Below are positions 26,061 through 34,921 of a DNA stretch of 64,000 nucleotides, piece after piece. Source of the DNA: Lutibacter sp. A64 (GTDB lineage: Bacteria; Bacteroidota; Bacteroidia; Flavobacteriales; Flavobacteriaceae); assembly GCF_022429565.1 (NCBI RefSeq), contig NZ_CP092487.1, positions 150,001 to 214,000 of the forward strand, given 5' to 3'. Each line of letters starts with the position of its first letter. The stretch's first letter is position 1. A program made the position numbers and the translations under genes. The notes below the pieces were generated by a model. It saw only the letters and a list, made by a program, of their open reading frames with translations, searched no databases and had not been told where the DNA came from.

Positions 26061-27878
26061 ATGAAGAACACAATTTTAACATACCTTTCAATAATAGCTT
26101 TATTTATATCTTATCAAGCAAATGCAGTTGAAATAATTAATATAAAGCATGCTGATGGAGATATGGCATACGTAGTAAGAAAAGCAATTGAAGAGGCTAA
26201 AGAGAAAGATATTAAGTTAGTTTTTGAAAAAGAAAATTATACATTTCATACAGATTATGCAATTGGGAAATATTTATACATAACCAATCATGGTAATGGA
26301 TTTAAAAAAATAATTTTCAATTTTGAAGGGTTTAATTCTGTAGAAATTGAAGGAAATGGGGCTGAATTTATTTTTAGAGGTCAGGCTGCTCCTATGGTTT
26401 TTGAAGGCTGCAATACAATTAAAGTAAACAACTTAACTATTGATTGGGATATTCCTTTTAGTTTTCAAGGTGATGTAATGGCTGTAAATAAACAAGAAGG
26501 TTATTACGATTTAAAACCATATACAGAGGGGTTCTCATGGGAACTAAAAAAAGGAAAAATTGAATTCCCTGGAATTAACCATTTTAATTTTAATTCTTTA
26601 GGTAGTTCATTGTCACATAATAAAGAGACTAAAGCAGTAGATTATGGTGCTTGGGATCAATCTTTAAGACCAAATTATGTTGAAAAGTTAGCAAACGGAA
26701 ATTTGCGTTTTTATGATAAAAACATGAAAAAATTTCCAAGAATAGGATCTGTTTTACAGTCTAAAGGAGATAAAAAAAGTAACCGTTATGCACCAGCATT
26801 TTTAGTACGTAATTCAAAAAATATTCGTTTTAATAATGTAATTGTTCACCATGCCTTAGGAATGGGGTTTTTGTTTGAAAGATCTGAAGATATAGATATT
26901 TTAAATAGTGGTATTTTTATTAGAGAAGGGTCAGACAGAGTAATTTCTATAATTGCAGATGCTACCCATTTTGCTAATTGTAAAGGTGAAATTTTGATAG
27001 AAAACTGTCGATTTGAAGGAATGTATGATGATGGAACAAATGTACATGGTACTTATGTAGAAGTAACAGATATTTTAGATGATAAAACCGTTCGTTTTAC
27101 GTTAAAACACGATCAACAAATGGGGTTTGAATTTGCTGGAATTGATGATGAAATTTGGTTTATTAAAAATCCTAATCCTCAACGTGCAGATGTAAATAAA
27201 GTGATTGATGTAAAAGTAATTAACGATTATTATTCAGAATTAACATTTGAGAATAAATTACCTTCAGATTTAAAAGTAGGGGATATTTTAGAAAACAAAA
27301 CTTGGAATCCTACTTTTACTATGCGTGGAAATATAATTCGAGACCATAGAGCAAGAAATATTATTATTAAAACACCGAAAAAAATAATTATTGAAGACAA
27401 TGATTTATCATCAATGATGTCATCTATTATGTTAAGAGGTGAAACATTTTATTGGTTCGAATCTGGAAATGTAGAAGATGTTGTAATTAGAAATAATCGT
27501 TTTGTAGATTGTGCTTACGGAGGTGCAGAACATGCTATTTTAAAAGTATCTCCTCGTTTAGGAAAAACATTTGACCAAACAATTACATATGATAGAAATA
27601 TTCTTTTTGAAAATAATACAATTGAAACTTTTGATAATCGTATTATTTGGGCAGATAGATTGGATGGTTTAATTGTTAGAAATAATACAATTAAGCAAAC
27701 AACAACAGAAAAACCACAATATCCAAATGCATCTATGTTCGATTTTGAAAATTGTAAAAATATAGAGGTGTATAAAAATACTTATGAAGGAAATTGTACA
27801 AATGTTTTAAAAACAGATGCTGTTTCTAAAAAATCATTAAAGTTTAAAAAGAATAAAGGTTTAAAGGTTAAATTATAA
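26061..27878 (+). CDS. GH110-type alpha-1,3-galactosidase
   Basis: A 605-residue secreted enzyme (signal peptide to about residue 22) with a right-handed parallel beta-helix composition. Family blocks seen here are YITNHG near residue 73, EGNGAEFIFRG at about residues 97-107, ADATHFANCKGEI at about residues 299-311 and the acidic DDGTNVHGTY at residues 323-332, with Asp323-Asp324 the likely catalytic pair. GH110 enzymes are inverting exo-alpha-1,3-galactosidases. Members from marine bacteria were linked to lambda-carrageenan-derived alpha-1,3-galactobiose, which fits the neighbours. It sits between a sulfatase and an esterase in one operon. A second copy lies at 58011. The role of Asp323 and Asp324 is by alignment in memory. 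Confidence 0.82.
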   Translation: MKNTILTYLSIIALFISYQANAVEIINIKHADGDMAYVVRKAIEEAKEKDIKLVFEKENYTFHTDYAIGKYLYITNHGNGFKKIIFNFEGFNSVEIEGNGAEFIFRGQAAPMVFEGCNTIKVNNLTIDWDIPFSFQGDVMAVNKQEGYYDLKPYTEGFSWELKKGKIEFPGINHFNFNSLGSSLSHNKETKAVDYGAWDQSLRPNYVEKLANGNLRFYDKNMKKFPRIGSVLQSKGDKKSNRYAPAFLVRNSKNIRFNNVIVHHALGMGFLFERSEDIDILNSGIFIREGSDRVISIIADATHFANCKGEILIENCRFEGMYDDGTNVHGTYVEVTDILDDKTVRFTLKHDQQMGFEFAGIDDEIWFIKNPNPQRADVNKVIDVKVINDYYSELTFENKLPSDLKVGDILENKTWNPTFTMRGNIIRDHRARNIIIKTPKKIIIEDNDLSSMMSSIMLRGETFYWFESGNVEDVVIRNNRFVDCAYGGAEHAILKVSPRLGKTFDQTITYDRNILFENNTIETFDNRIIWADRLDGLIVRNNTIKQTTTEKPQYPNASMFDFENCKNIEVYKNTYEGNCTNVLKTDAVSKKSLKFKKNKGLKVKL

Positions 27879-27885
27879 ATAATTT

Positions 27886-28767
27886 ATGAGAATTAGACTT
27901 GTAATACTTGTAGTTTTTGGATGTTTTTGTCATTCAATACAAGCACAAAATGTAAAAGAATCTACGGTAGAGGTTGTGTTATTAGCAGGTCAAAGTAACA
28001 TGGCTGGAGCTGGTAATTATGATGAGTTAGACGAAGCAATTAGGAATAGAGTTGAAGAAGTTTCGCATAGAGTTTCTTTAAGTTTTAATGGAAATGTAGC
28101 TAAACCATTAGCTTTTTATAATAATAAACCATCAGAGAAGTATCCATTTTTAAAACGTTTTGGTCCAGAATTGTTATTAGGTGTTACATTGGCTGAAAAA
28201 TACCCTTCAAAAGAATTTTTATTAATTAAGCGTTCTCAAGGAGGTACGGCATTGTATGGGGCTTGGAATCCTTTTTGGAAAGAGAAAAAAGCAAAAAAAA
28301 TAGAAAAAGGATTTAAACAAAATTTGCAGCTATTTAATATGCATATTGCTGATATTAATAAAAATTTAGAAGATTTAAAATCTAAAGGTAAAACGTATCA
28401 AATTATTGGGTTAGCTTGGATGCAAGGTGAAAATGATGCTATTTTAAAAGTAGCAGCAAAAAGTTATCAAAAGAATTTAAAAAAATTAGTAAAAGCATAT
28501 CGAAAAACATTTAATGTACCTAAAATGCCAATTGTTATTGGGCAAATAAATTCAAGATATGGTATAGACGGTGGAGCGAATTTAGTACGACAAAATATGG
28601 AAAAGTTTGTAAATCAAGATAAGTATGCTGCAATTATTAGAACTTCAACTGATACATTGTGGAGCGATTTTCCAAAACATACTGATAATGTACATTACAA
28701 TACCGAAGGACAAAAATGTTTAGGAATTGCTTTTGCAAAGGCATTATTCAACTTCAAAAAAAAATGA
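27886..28767 (+). CDS. SASA-domain carbohydrate esterase
   Basis: A 293-residue secreted SGNH-type hydrolase of the SASA (sialic-acid-specific acetylesterase, PF03629) kind. The nucleophile Ser37 is in LLAGQSNMAG. Conserved blocks GPELLLGVTLAE, SQGGTALYGAWNP and LAWMQGEND follow, and a C-terminal DNVHYN supplies the Asp and His. The gene begins eight bases after the GH110 stop, so the two are co-transcribed. It would remove acetyl groups from oligosaccharides. A close but frame-disrupted paralog lies at 47332. Carrageenans are not usually described as acetylated, so the natural substrate may carry acetyl or the enzyme acts on another linkage. Confidence 0.8.
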   Translation: MRIRLVILVVFGCFCHSIQAQNVKESTVEVVLLAGQSNMAGAGNYDELDEAIRNRVEEVSHRVSLSFNGNVAKPLAFYNNKPSEKYPFLKRFGPELLLGVTLAEKYPSKEFLLIKRSQGGTALYGAWNPFWKEKKAKKIEKGFKQNLQLFNMHIADINKNLEDLKSKGKTYQIIGLAWMQGENDAILKVAAKSYQKNLKKLVKAYRKTFNVPKMPIVIGQINSRYGIDGGANLVRQNMEKFVNQDKYAAIIRTSTDTLWSDFPKHTDNVHYNTEGQKCLGIAFAKALFNFKKK

Positions 28768-28820
28768 ATATAGGTTTTTTCAAGAATGTAAATTAGCTTA
28801 AACTAAGAACAACTATTAGA

Positions 28821-29418
28821 GTGAAAGATCTAGATAAAATTAATATGATTTATAAAGTTTATACACCAACTACTTATTCTAAAACTAAAAAACACCAATA
28901 ATAATTGTAATTTAGTCCTAAAGGAAATAGAAATGGTATTTTAAGCCACATGAAAGAAAGTGCTGAGAAATTTAGATGGATTTTGGTTGGATGTGATAAG
29001 CTTAAAATGGAATGAAGAATGAAGTCTTAGAGCAAAAAATGGAAGATGAAGTTATATATGGGCGATATTTTAAAGAATATTCCACAAGATTCTCATAGGG
29101 TTTATTTAGTAGGATCTTTTGGCGGAGCAATGCGCATATTGTTTAATAATATAAGGCCTGAAAAGTATGCAGGTGTTATTGTATATGGCGGATAGCTAGA
29201 AGGGAAAGATTATTAGGATAAAAATTATCAATTAGGAATGTTAGTTGTAATTGTAAATGGAGAGAAAAATAAAGGAGCAAACAATTGGAAAGAAATTGAT
29301 TCTAAAATATTATTAAAATAAAATTGTGAAGTAAAACAAGTTTTCTCATTCTCGAGGTTATAAAATTGTATCGAGTAAAATTACTTCTGAAGTTTTAAGT
29401 TGGTTAAATAACAATTAA
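28821..29418 (+). pseudogene. Decayed alpha/beta-hydrolase gene
   Basis: This gap keeps recognisable hydrolase pieces: KGNRNGILSHMKESAEKF, ILKNIPQDSHRVYLVGSFGG, IRPEKYAGVIVYGG, NNWKEIDSKILLK, and a final ITSEVLSWLNNN ending in TAA at 29418. They are broken by several stop codons (for example near 29193) and by frameshifts. The GSFGG block stands where GFSGG, the nucleophile elbow of alpha/beta-hydrolase esterases, is expected. No continuous frame longer than about 60 codons remains. The gene appears genuinely dead, in contrast to the mild single-base lesions elsewhere. The original substrate is unknown; an esterase role in the locus is likely. Confidence 0.75.
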
Positions 29419-29434
29419 AAATCTAATATTTATT

Positions 29435-30817
29435 ATGAAATGTTTTTATTTAATATTTACACTGCTAGTTATTGAATTAGCAATAGCGCAAGTAACGCCA
29501 AATTCATTATTTCAAAATAATATGGTACTGCAACGTAATCAGCCAATTGCAGTTTTTGGAAAGGCTGTTTCAGAAAAAACAGTTGAAATTATTTTTAAAA
29601 ATAAACTCTATTCAGCCAAAGTTAAAGATGGTTATTGGAAAGTATTTTTAGACGAATCGGAAGCTGGAGGGCCTTTTACACTAACAATTAGAGGGAATAA
29701 CGAAATTGTTATTAAGAATATTTTAGTTGGAGAAGTTTGGTTATGTTCTGGACAGTCAAATATGGAAATGCCTGTAAAAGGAAATAAAGGGCAGCCAATA
29801 AACGGTAGTAATTTAGCCATTTTAAAAAGTGGAAATTCGAAAATTCGATTTTTTAAAGTAGGAAGAAAAACAGCTTCTAAACCTTTAGAAACCTGCGAAG
29901 GTGAATGGAGTTTAGCAATACCTTCAACAGTAAAAGATTTTAGTGCAACAGCATATTTTTATGGAAAATTATTGCAAGAAACATTAGGTGTGCCAATTGG
30001 ATTGATTTCTAGTAGTTGGGGAGGAACTCCAGCAGAAGCATGGACACCTAAAGAAGTTTTAGATACAGATTTAAAAGAGTTTACTCATTGGAAAACAGAT
30101 ATGTCTTTACCTCAAAAATTACCTTCTCAATTGTATAATGGTATGATTCACCCATTGAAACCCTACACAATTAAAGGGGTTATTTGGTATCAAGGAGAGG
30201 CAAATAAAACATACCATCAATCTTATACAAAATTATTCTCGTCAATGATAAAAAGCTGGAGAACTAAATGGAATCAAGGAGATTTTCCATTTTATTTTGT
30301 GCAAATTGCTCCATTAGCTTGGGGAGGTGTTGATCAAGCTTTTTTACGCGAAAAACAATTAAGAACAATGTTAACTGTTCCCAAAACAGGAATGGCTGTT
30401 ACATTAGATATTGGAGAAGAATTTTGTATTCACCCAGCTGAAAAACAAAAAGTAGGTGAACGCTTAGCTCTTTGGGCATTGGCTAAGGATTATGGTTTTG
30501 AAGACATTCAATTTAGTGGGCCTGTTTATAAATCTATAAAAGTTAAAGAGGGGAAAGTTACTGTTGAGTTTGATTATGCGCCAAATGGGGTTACAAATTT
30601 TGGAAAAGAAATGTCCGGTTTCCAGGTTGCAGGAGACGATAAAATATTTCATGAAGCTGAGGTTAAAATAACAAAAGGTATATTAGAAGTTTGGAGTAAA
30701 AATGTTTCAAATCCTATTGCAGTACGCTATGGTTGGGATGCTTGGATTAACGGTTCTATTTTTAATACTGCAGGATTGCCCGCATCGTCTTTTAGATCAG
30801 ATGATTGGGAAGAATAA
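29435..30817 (+). CDS. Sialate O-acetylesterase-family carbohydrate esterase
   Basis: A 460-residue secreted esterase of the sialate O-acetylesterase family (CE20-like). A signal peptide runs to about residue 18. A beta-sandwich with NMVLQRNQPIAVFG precedes the nucleophile Ser108 in WLCSGQSNMEMPV. The blocks LISSSWGGTPAEAWTP and VIWYQGEAN follow, and the C-terminal CIHPAEKQKVGERLA carries the catalytic His. All catalytic elements are intact. It starts 17 bases after the remains of the dead hydrolase and ends before a weak terminator. It deacetylates sugars; together with the SASA esterase it suggests that the galactan substrate is partly acylated. Confidence 0.85.
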   Translation: MKCFYLIFTLLVIELAIAQVTPNSLFQNNMVLQRNQPIAVFGKAVSEKTVEIIFKNKLYSAKVKDGYWKVFLDESEAGGPFTLTIRGNNEIVIKNILVGEVWLCSGQSNMEMPVKGNKGQPINGSNLAILKSGNSKIRFFKVGRKTASKPLETCEGEWSLAIPSTVKDFSATAYFYGKLLQETLGVPIGLISSSWGGTPAEAWTPKEVLDTDLKEFTHWKTDMSLPQKLPSQLYNGMIHPLKPYTIKGVIWYQGEANKTYHQSYTKLFSSMIKSWRTKWNQGDFPFYFVQIAPLAWGGVDQAFLREKQLRTMLTVPKTGMAVTLDIGEEFCIHPAEKQKVGERLALWALAKDYGFEDIQFSGPVYKSIKVKEGKVTVEFDYAPNGVTNFGKEMSGFQVAGDDKIFHEAEVKITKGILEVWSKNVSNPIAVRYGWDAWINGSIFNTAGLPASSFRSDDWEE

Positions 30818-30878
30818 TTTTTCAAGTAGAAATATGCAAATTTCAATAAATAGCAAAATAGTATTCAGAAATACATTT

Positions 30879-30912
30879 AAATGGGGTAAAAATTAGGTTT
30901 GCTCCATTTTTT
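30879..30912 (+). terminator. Weak hairpin with T tract after esterase
   Basis: AAATGG at 30879-30884 pairs with CCATTT at 30904-30909, followed by T. The loop is long (19 bases) and the stem short, so it is a possible but weak terminator between the esterase and the next enzyme gene. Confidence 0.45.
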
Positions 30913-31013
30913 GTTTTGAAATAAACTATTAGATACATTTTATGAACTCTTAGTAACATACGTTTTTATTTTTAATTATTAATTTGATTATTGATAAATA
31001 AACTTTAAAATTT

Positions 31014-33311
31014 ATGGTATTATTTAATATGTTTAAAAAAGTATTTGTACTAGCTTTTATACTGGTATCAGTTGTTGTAAATGCTCAATCATTAGATAAG
31101 CAGGCAAAAGATAAAATTAGAAAACTTGAAAAGCTAATTAAAAAAGCAGAAAAGAAAAATATAGATGTTTTAAAAGAAAAAACTACGGTTAGAACAGCTG
31201 AAATATTTTTAAAAAATGCAGCTTGGGATGAAGAAAATGTAGCCATAAATACCAAGAGTTTTCAATTGGTACCTTCATTTAAAAAAGATGCTTTAAAAAT
31301 GGCTGAAAATTTAGCGACTTTTGAACGAAATGATGTGATTTTAATGTTAGATGACGCTATTGATTTTTTACAATTATTGATTGATGAAAAAGCCTATAGA
31401 AAACCGAGTCCAAATGTAGATTGGAGAAAAGTAATTGTAGAGGAAGATCAATTAACATTTAACGGACGTCCAGTTTTTTTAGCAGATTATACTTGGAAAC
31501 CAAAAGTAAAAAGCTTAACAGAATATCATGGAAATCAAGATGGTTTCTTTTTAACACCTTCTTATGTAGTTAAAGAAGACGGAACCGTAAATCGTAATAA
31601 AATAAAAGAATTAACCACTAAACCAGAAGGATCTTTGGGGTTTATTTTTCTAAATCATAAAACAATACCTAATTGGGCAGAGCAAAAATATGGTCCAAAT
31701 TATGGAATGCGAGAAGATACCTATACTGCTTATGATATTGATAATCCAGGAGCAAGAGAAATTCAACAAAAATTGTTAAAAAGTGTTGTTCCATTAATGG
31801 CAGGTAAAAAATATACACAGCTAGGCTATATGTTATGTAACGAACCACATTTTTATACATATACAGATGCTACAAAGAATAAATTACCATGGGCTTCGGG
31901 AGGAGTTTCTCAATATACAATTGAAAAATTTAAAGTTTGGTTAGCTACTAAACATAAAAATATAAAAGTCTTAAATAACTTGTGGAATACTAATTTTAAT
32001 AGTTTTAATGAAGTTGTAATTCAAATTCCTATTGATATTAGTTTAAAAGGAACTCCAATTTGGTATGATTGGACTTCTTTTAATATGGATAGAGTAACAG
32101 ATTGGTATTCGTTTTTAAAATCAGAAATTACAAATTATGATTCTGAAGCTAAAGTACATTTAAAAATTATGCCAAATCTTTGGACTGATAATAAACGTGC
32201 CCATGGTATAGATTTGGAAGCTTTAACAGAGTTAAGTGGAATTATTGGAAATGACTCTGGGGCTGATCATACTTATACTTGGGGGAAACCTCATGAATGG
32301 CAAAAATATTATGCTTTTGAATGGAGAGAGTTGTGTATGGGTTTTGATTTTATGAAATCTGTAAGTCCAAATAAAATAAACTTTAATTCAGAATTACATT
32401 ATTTATCAACTGTTAGGTCTAGAAATTTATATTTAGATCCAATGTATGCAAGAGCAACTTTTTGGTTGGCACATTCCTATGGAATGACCGCAAGTCAAAT
32501 TTGGTATTGGCCAAGAAATGAAGATGGGTCAATTTCTAAAAAAGCTATAAATGATAAAGGTTATGCAGGTTCAAATAATATGCAACCAAGAGTCACCAAC
32601 GAAGTGGCAACTACATTAATCGATTTAAATTCGTATTCAGAAGAAATAATGAATATACAGCGTCAAAGAAAACCATTAAGAATTTTTTATTCAAAAACTT
32701 CAGCAATAAATAAAGAAGCACATATGGATGATCTTTATAAATTATACAAGTCCCTTAACTTTGAAGGAATATCTTTAGGTTTTGTAACCGAAAATATTAT
32801 AAAAAAACAAGATGACAATAATTGGGATGTTGTATTGGTTTATAAAACCCCTTTTGTTACAACTAATGAATTAAAAGAACTTCAAAATTATTTAGATAAT
32901 GGTGGAATTGTAATTGTTGACAATGAAAGTTTATTGAAAAATGAATACGGAAAAACACAAATAAGTTTAGAACAATCTAAAGGAACACTTATTAAGTTGA
33001 ATTCTTTTTCAAAAATAAAAGAGAAAGCATTGTCTATTTTAAACAATAGAAACTTACTACCTGAAGTTGCTATTTCTGAAACAAATTCAGCAGATACAAA
33101 AGGTTGTATTTGGAAAGTGGTAAAAAATAAGGCAGGAAATAATGTGCTTTCTGTAGTAAATGTTGGTAAATCAAATGCCACTTTAGAAATTATGTTAAAT
33201 GGAAGTTCAGAAATTGTGTGTAAAGATTTATTAAAAGGAATTGAAGTTAGTTCAAACCCAGTATTAAAACCTAATGAAGTATTTTTTGTTGAAGTAACAA
33301 AGTCAGAATAA
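31014..33311 (+). CDS. Clan GH-A glycoside hydrolase (GH42/GH167-like)
   Basis: A 765-residue secreted enzyme (signal to about residue 25; the internal Met6 at 31029 may be the true start). A coiled-coil-like Lys-rich segment lies at residues 26-60. A TIM-barrel catalytic domain starts near residue 140 with Glu277 in LCNEPHF as acid/base and Glu460 in NFNSELHY as nucleophile, as in clan GH-A. The late region (from about residue 600) looks like the trimerisation-type and beta domains of GH42 beta-galactosidases. It resembles GH42 and the exo-acting red-algal galactan family GH167, but I cannot assign it firmly. It probably releases galactose or a galactobiose from the oligosaccharides. It stands 13 bases before the next sulfatase. 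Confidence 0.6.
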   Translation: MVLFNMFKKVFVLAFILVSVVVNAQSLDKQAKDKIRKLEKLIKKAEKKNIDVLKEKTTVRTAEIFLKNAAWDEENVAINTKSFQLVPSFKKDALKMAENLATFERNDVILMLDDAIDFLQLLIDEKAYRKPSPNVDWRKVIVEEDQLTFNGRPVFLADYTWKPKVKSLTEYHGNQDGFFLTPSYVVKEDGTVNRNKIKELTTKPEGSLGFIFLNHKTIPNWAEQKYGPNYGMREDTYTAYDIDNPGAREIQQKLLKSVVPLMAGKKYTQLGYMLCNEPHFYTYTDATKNKLPWASGGVSQYTIEKFKVWLATKHKNIKVLNNLWNTNFNSFNEVVIQIPIDISLKGTPIWYDWTSFNMDRVTDWYSFLKSEITNYDSEAKVHLKIMPNLWTDNKRAHGIDLEALTELSGIIGNDSGADHTYTWGKPHEWQKYYAFEWRELCMGFDFMKSVSPNKINFNSELHYLSTVRSRNLYLDPMYARATFWLAHSYGMTASQIWYWPRNEDGSISKKAINDKGYAGSNNMQPRVTNEVATTLIDLNSYSEEIMNIQRQRKPLRIFYSKTSAINKEAHMDDLYKLYKSLNFEGISLGFVTENIIKKQDDNNWDVVLVYKTPFVTTNELKELQNYLDNGGIVIVDNESLLKNEYGKTQISLEQSKGTLIKLNSFSKIKEKALSILNNRNLLPEVAISETNSADTKGCIWKVVKNKAGNNVLSVVNVGKSNATLEIMLNGSSEIVCKDLLKGIEVSSNPVLKPNEVFFVEVTKSE

Positions 33312-33324
33312 AAAACAATAATTT

Positions 33325-34779
33325 ATGAAAATCAAAGCACCATTCTTGTTAGTCGTTTTTTACCTTTTTTTAGGTTTTAAAATTGAGGCTCAAAATAAAC
33401 CAAATTTAATAATAATCCATACAGATGAACATAGTTTTAGAACCTTAAGTTGCTATCAAGATATAATGTCTGAAGATCAGGCATTTGTTTGGGGAAAAGG
33501 AAACAATGTACAAACACCTAATATAGATGAAATTGCACGAGAAGGAGCAATTTGTACAAGTTACTATGCTTCATCTCCCGTTTGTACACCTTCTAGGGCT
33601 TCACTCGTTACGGGTTTATATCCACAAGCTACCGGAGCACCAAAAAATGGAATGCACATTCGTGAAGATATACCAACATTTGCAACAATCTTAAAAGACG
33701 AAGGTTATGCAACTTCTTATGTTGGGAAATGGCATTTAGATGGTCATGAAAAATATACTTTTGATATTAAATATAAAGCGGGTTTTGAGGATAATAGGTA
33801 TATGATGCGAGGAGGTCATGCTCCTTATTTTCATATTAAAGATGGTAATATAAAGGGAATTAATGATAAAGTTGCAAAAAAATTACCTGCAGATGAAATA
33901 ATTCATGTAACCGATTTTTTTACAGATAAAACTCTTGAGATTCTGGAACGTGATAAAAACAAACCATTTGCATTAATGTTATCTATTCCAGATCCTCATA
34001 CCCCAGATTACGCAAAGCCACCTTATAATACTATGTATAAAGATATGGATATAACACCTCCAAAAACTATGGATCCAGCGTATACAGCAATAAAACCATC
34101 TTGGGCAATTGGTACTGAAAATACTAATGAAGCGATTGGAAAACAGGCATTCAATAAAGAAGCCTTACGTCAGTATTTTGGAATGGTAAAACATATAGAT
34201 GATAGTGTTGGTCGAATTTTAAAATTTTTAGATGATAATAATTTAACAGATAATACCATTGTTATATTTACTTCAGATCACGGAGATATGTTTTTTGAAC
34301 ATAATAGAAGAAATAAAGGAGTTCCATACGAAGCTTCAGCAAAAATTCCATTTGTTATTCGTTATCCTAGGAAAATTAAATCAGGAAAAGTGATTAATAC
34401 AGCTTATACCAATGTAGATTTTACGCCAACAATATTAGGTTTAATGGGAGTAAAAACTTCCGAGAAATTTCATGGCATAGATACTTCAGAAGACTTTTTA
34501 AACGATGAAAAAGAAATAACAAGCGATAGAATTACATATTATGCTAAGTCTGGTGGATGGTGGGTAGCTGCGGTAAATAATCGTTATAAATTAGTATTGG
34601 ATAAAAAAGAAAAACCATATTTATTTGATCTTAAAAAGGATCCAAACGAATTGATTAATTTTTATAACGATAAAGATTATAAAGAAATTGCTAAAAAATT
34701 ACAAACAGAATTATTTAAGCAAATGAAAGCAGTTGATGAACCAGGTTTAAAAGGAAAGAGAGCTTATATAATTGAATAA
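33325..34779 (+). CDS. Sulfatase 2 (type S1, formylglycine), secreted
   Basis: A 484-residue secreted sulfatase (signal peptide to about residue 22). The metal site NLIIIHTDEHSFRTLSCY is unusual in having His-Thr-Asp-Glu-His in place of the common DDxG. The catalytic cysteine is Cys87 in SPVCTPSRASL (CxPxR). The blocks GKWHLDG and FTSDHGD (about residue 315) complete the active site, and the C-terminal part ends with a beta-sheet subdomain. The start is 13 bases after the GH-A hydrolase and the gap after it is 142 bases. The N-terminal deviations place it in a different S1 subfamily from the other copies; the sulfate position on galactose cannot be told. Confidence 0.9.
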   Translation: MKIKAPFLLVVFYLFLGFKIEAQNKPNLIIIHTDEHSFRTLSCYQDIMSEDQAFVWGKGNNVQTPNIDEIAREGAICTSYYASSPVCTPSRASLVTGLYPQATGAPKNGMHIREDIPTFATILKDEGYATSYVGKWHLDGHEKYTFDIKYKAGFEDNRYMMRGGHAPYFHIKDGNIKGINDKVAKKLPADEIIHVTDFFTDKTLEILERDKNKPFALMLSIPDPHTPDYAKPPYNTMYKDMDITPPKTMDPAYTAIKPSWAIGTENTNEAIGKQAFNKEALRQYFGMVKHIDDSVGRILKFLDDNNLTDNTIVIFTSDHGDMFFEHNRRNKGVPYEASAKIPFVIRYPRKIKSGKVINTAYTNVDFTPTILGLMGVKTSEKFHGIDTSEDFLNDEKEITSDRITYYAKSGGWWVAAVNNRYKLVLDKKEKPYLFDLKKDPNELINFYNDKDYKEIAKKLQTELFKQMKAVDEPGLKGKRAYIIE

Positions 34780-34793
34780 TTATAAGTTTAACT

Positions 34794-34813
34794 AGTACTT
34801 TTAATAAAGTACT
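34794..34813. other. Perfect inverted repeat upstream of the oxidoreductase
   Basis: AGTACTTT and AAAGTACT pair over 8 bp around TAAT. No T tract follows, so this is not an obvious terminator. It could be an operator or simply mRNA structure in the 142-base gap. Confidence 0.4.
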
Positions 34814-34921
34814 TAAAATTAACTAAAAGAGACACTATTTTTATTAAAGAATACAAAAAAATAGGGTTTGTAAATTACTTTAGTCAAGTAAACCTAAACA
34901 ATAATATATATTTTTATTTAA

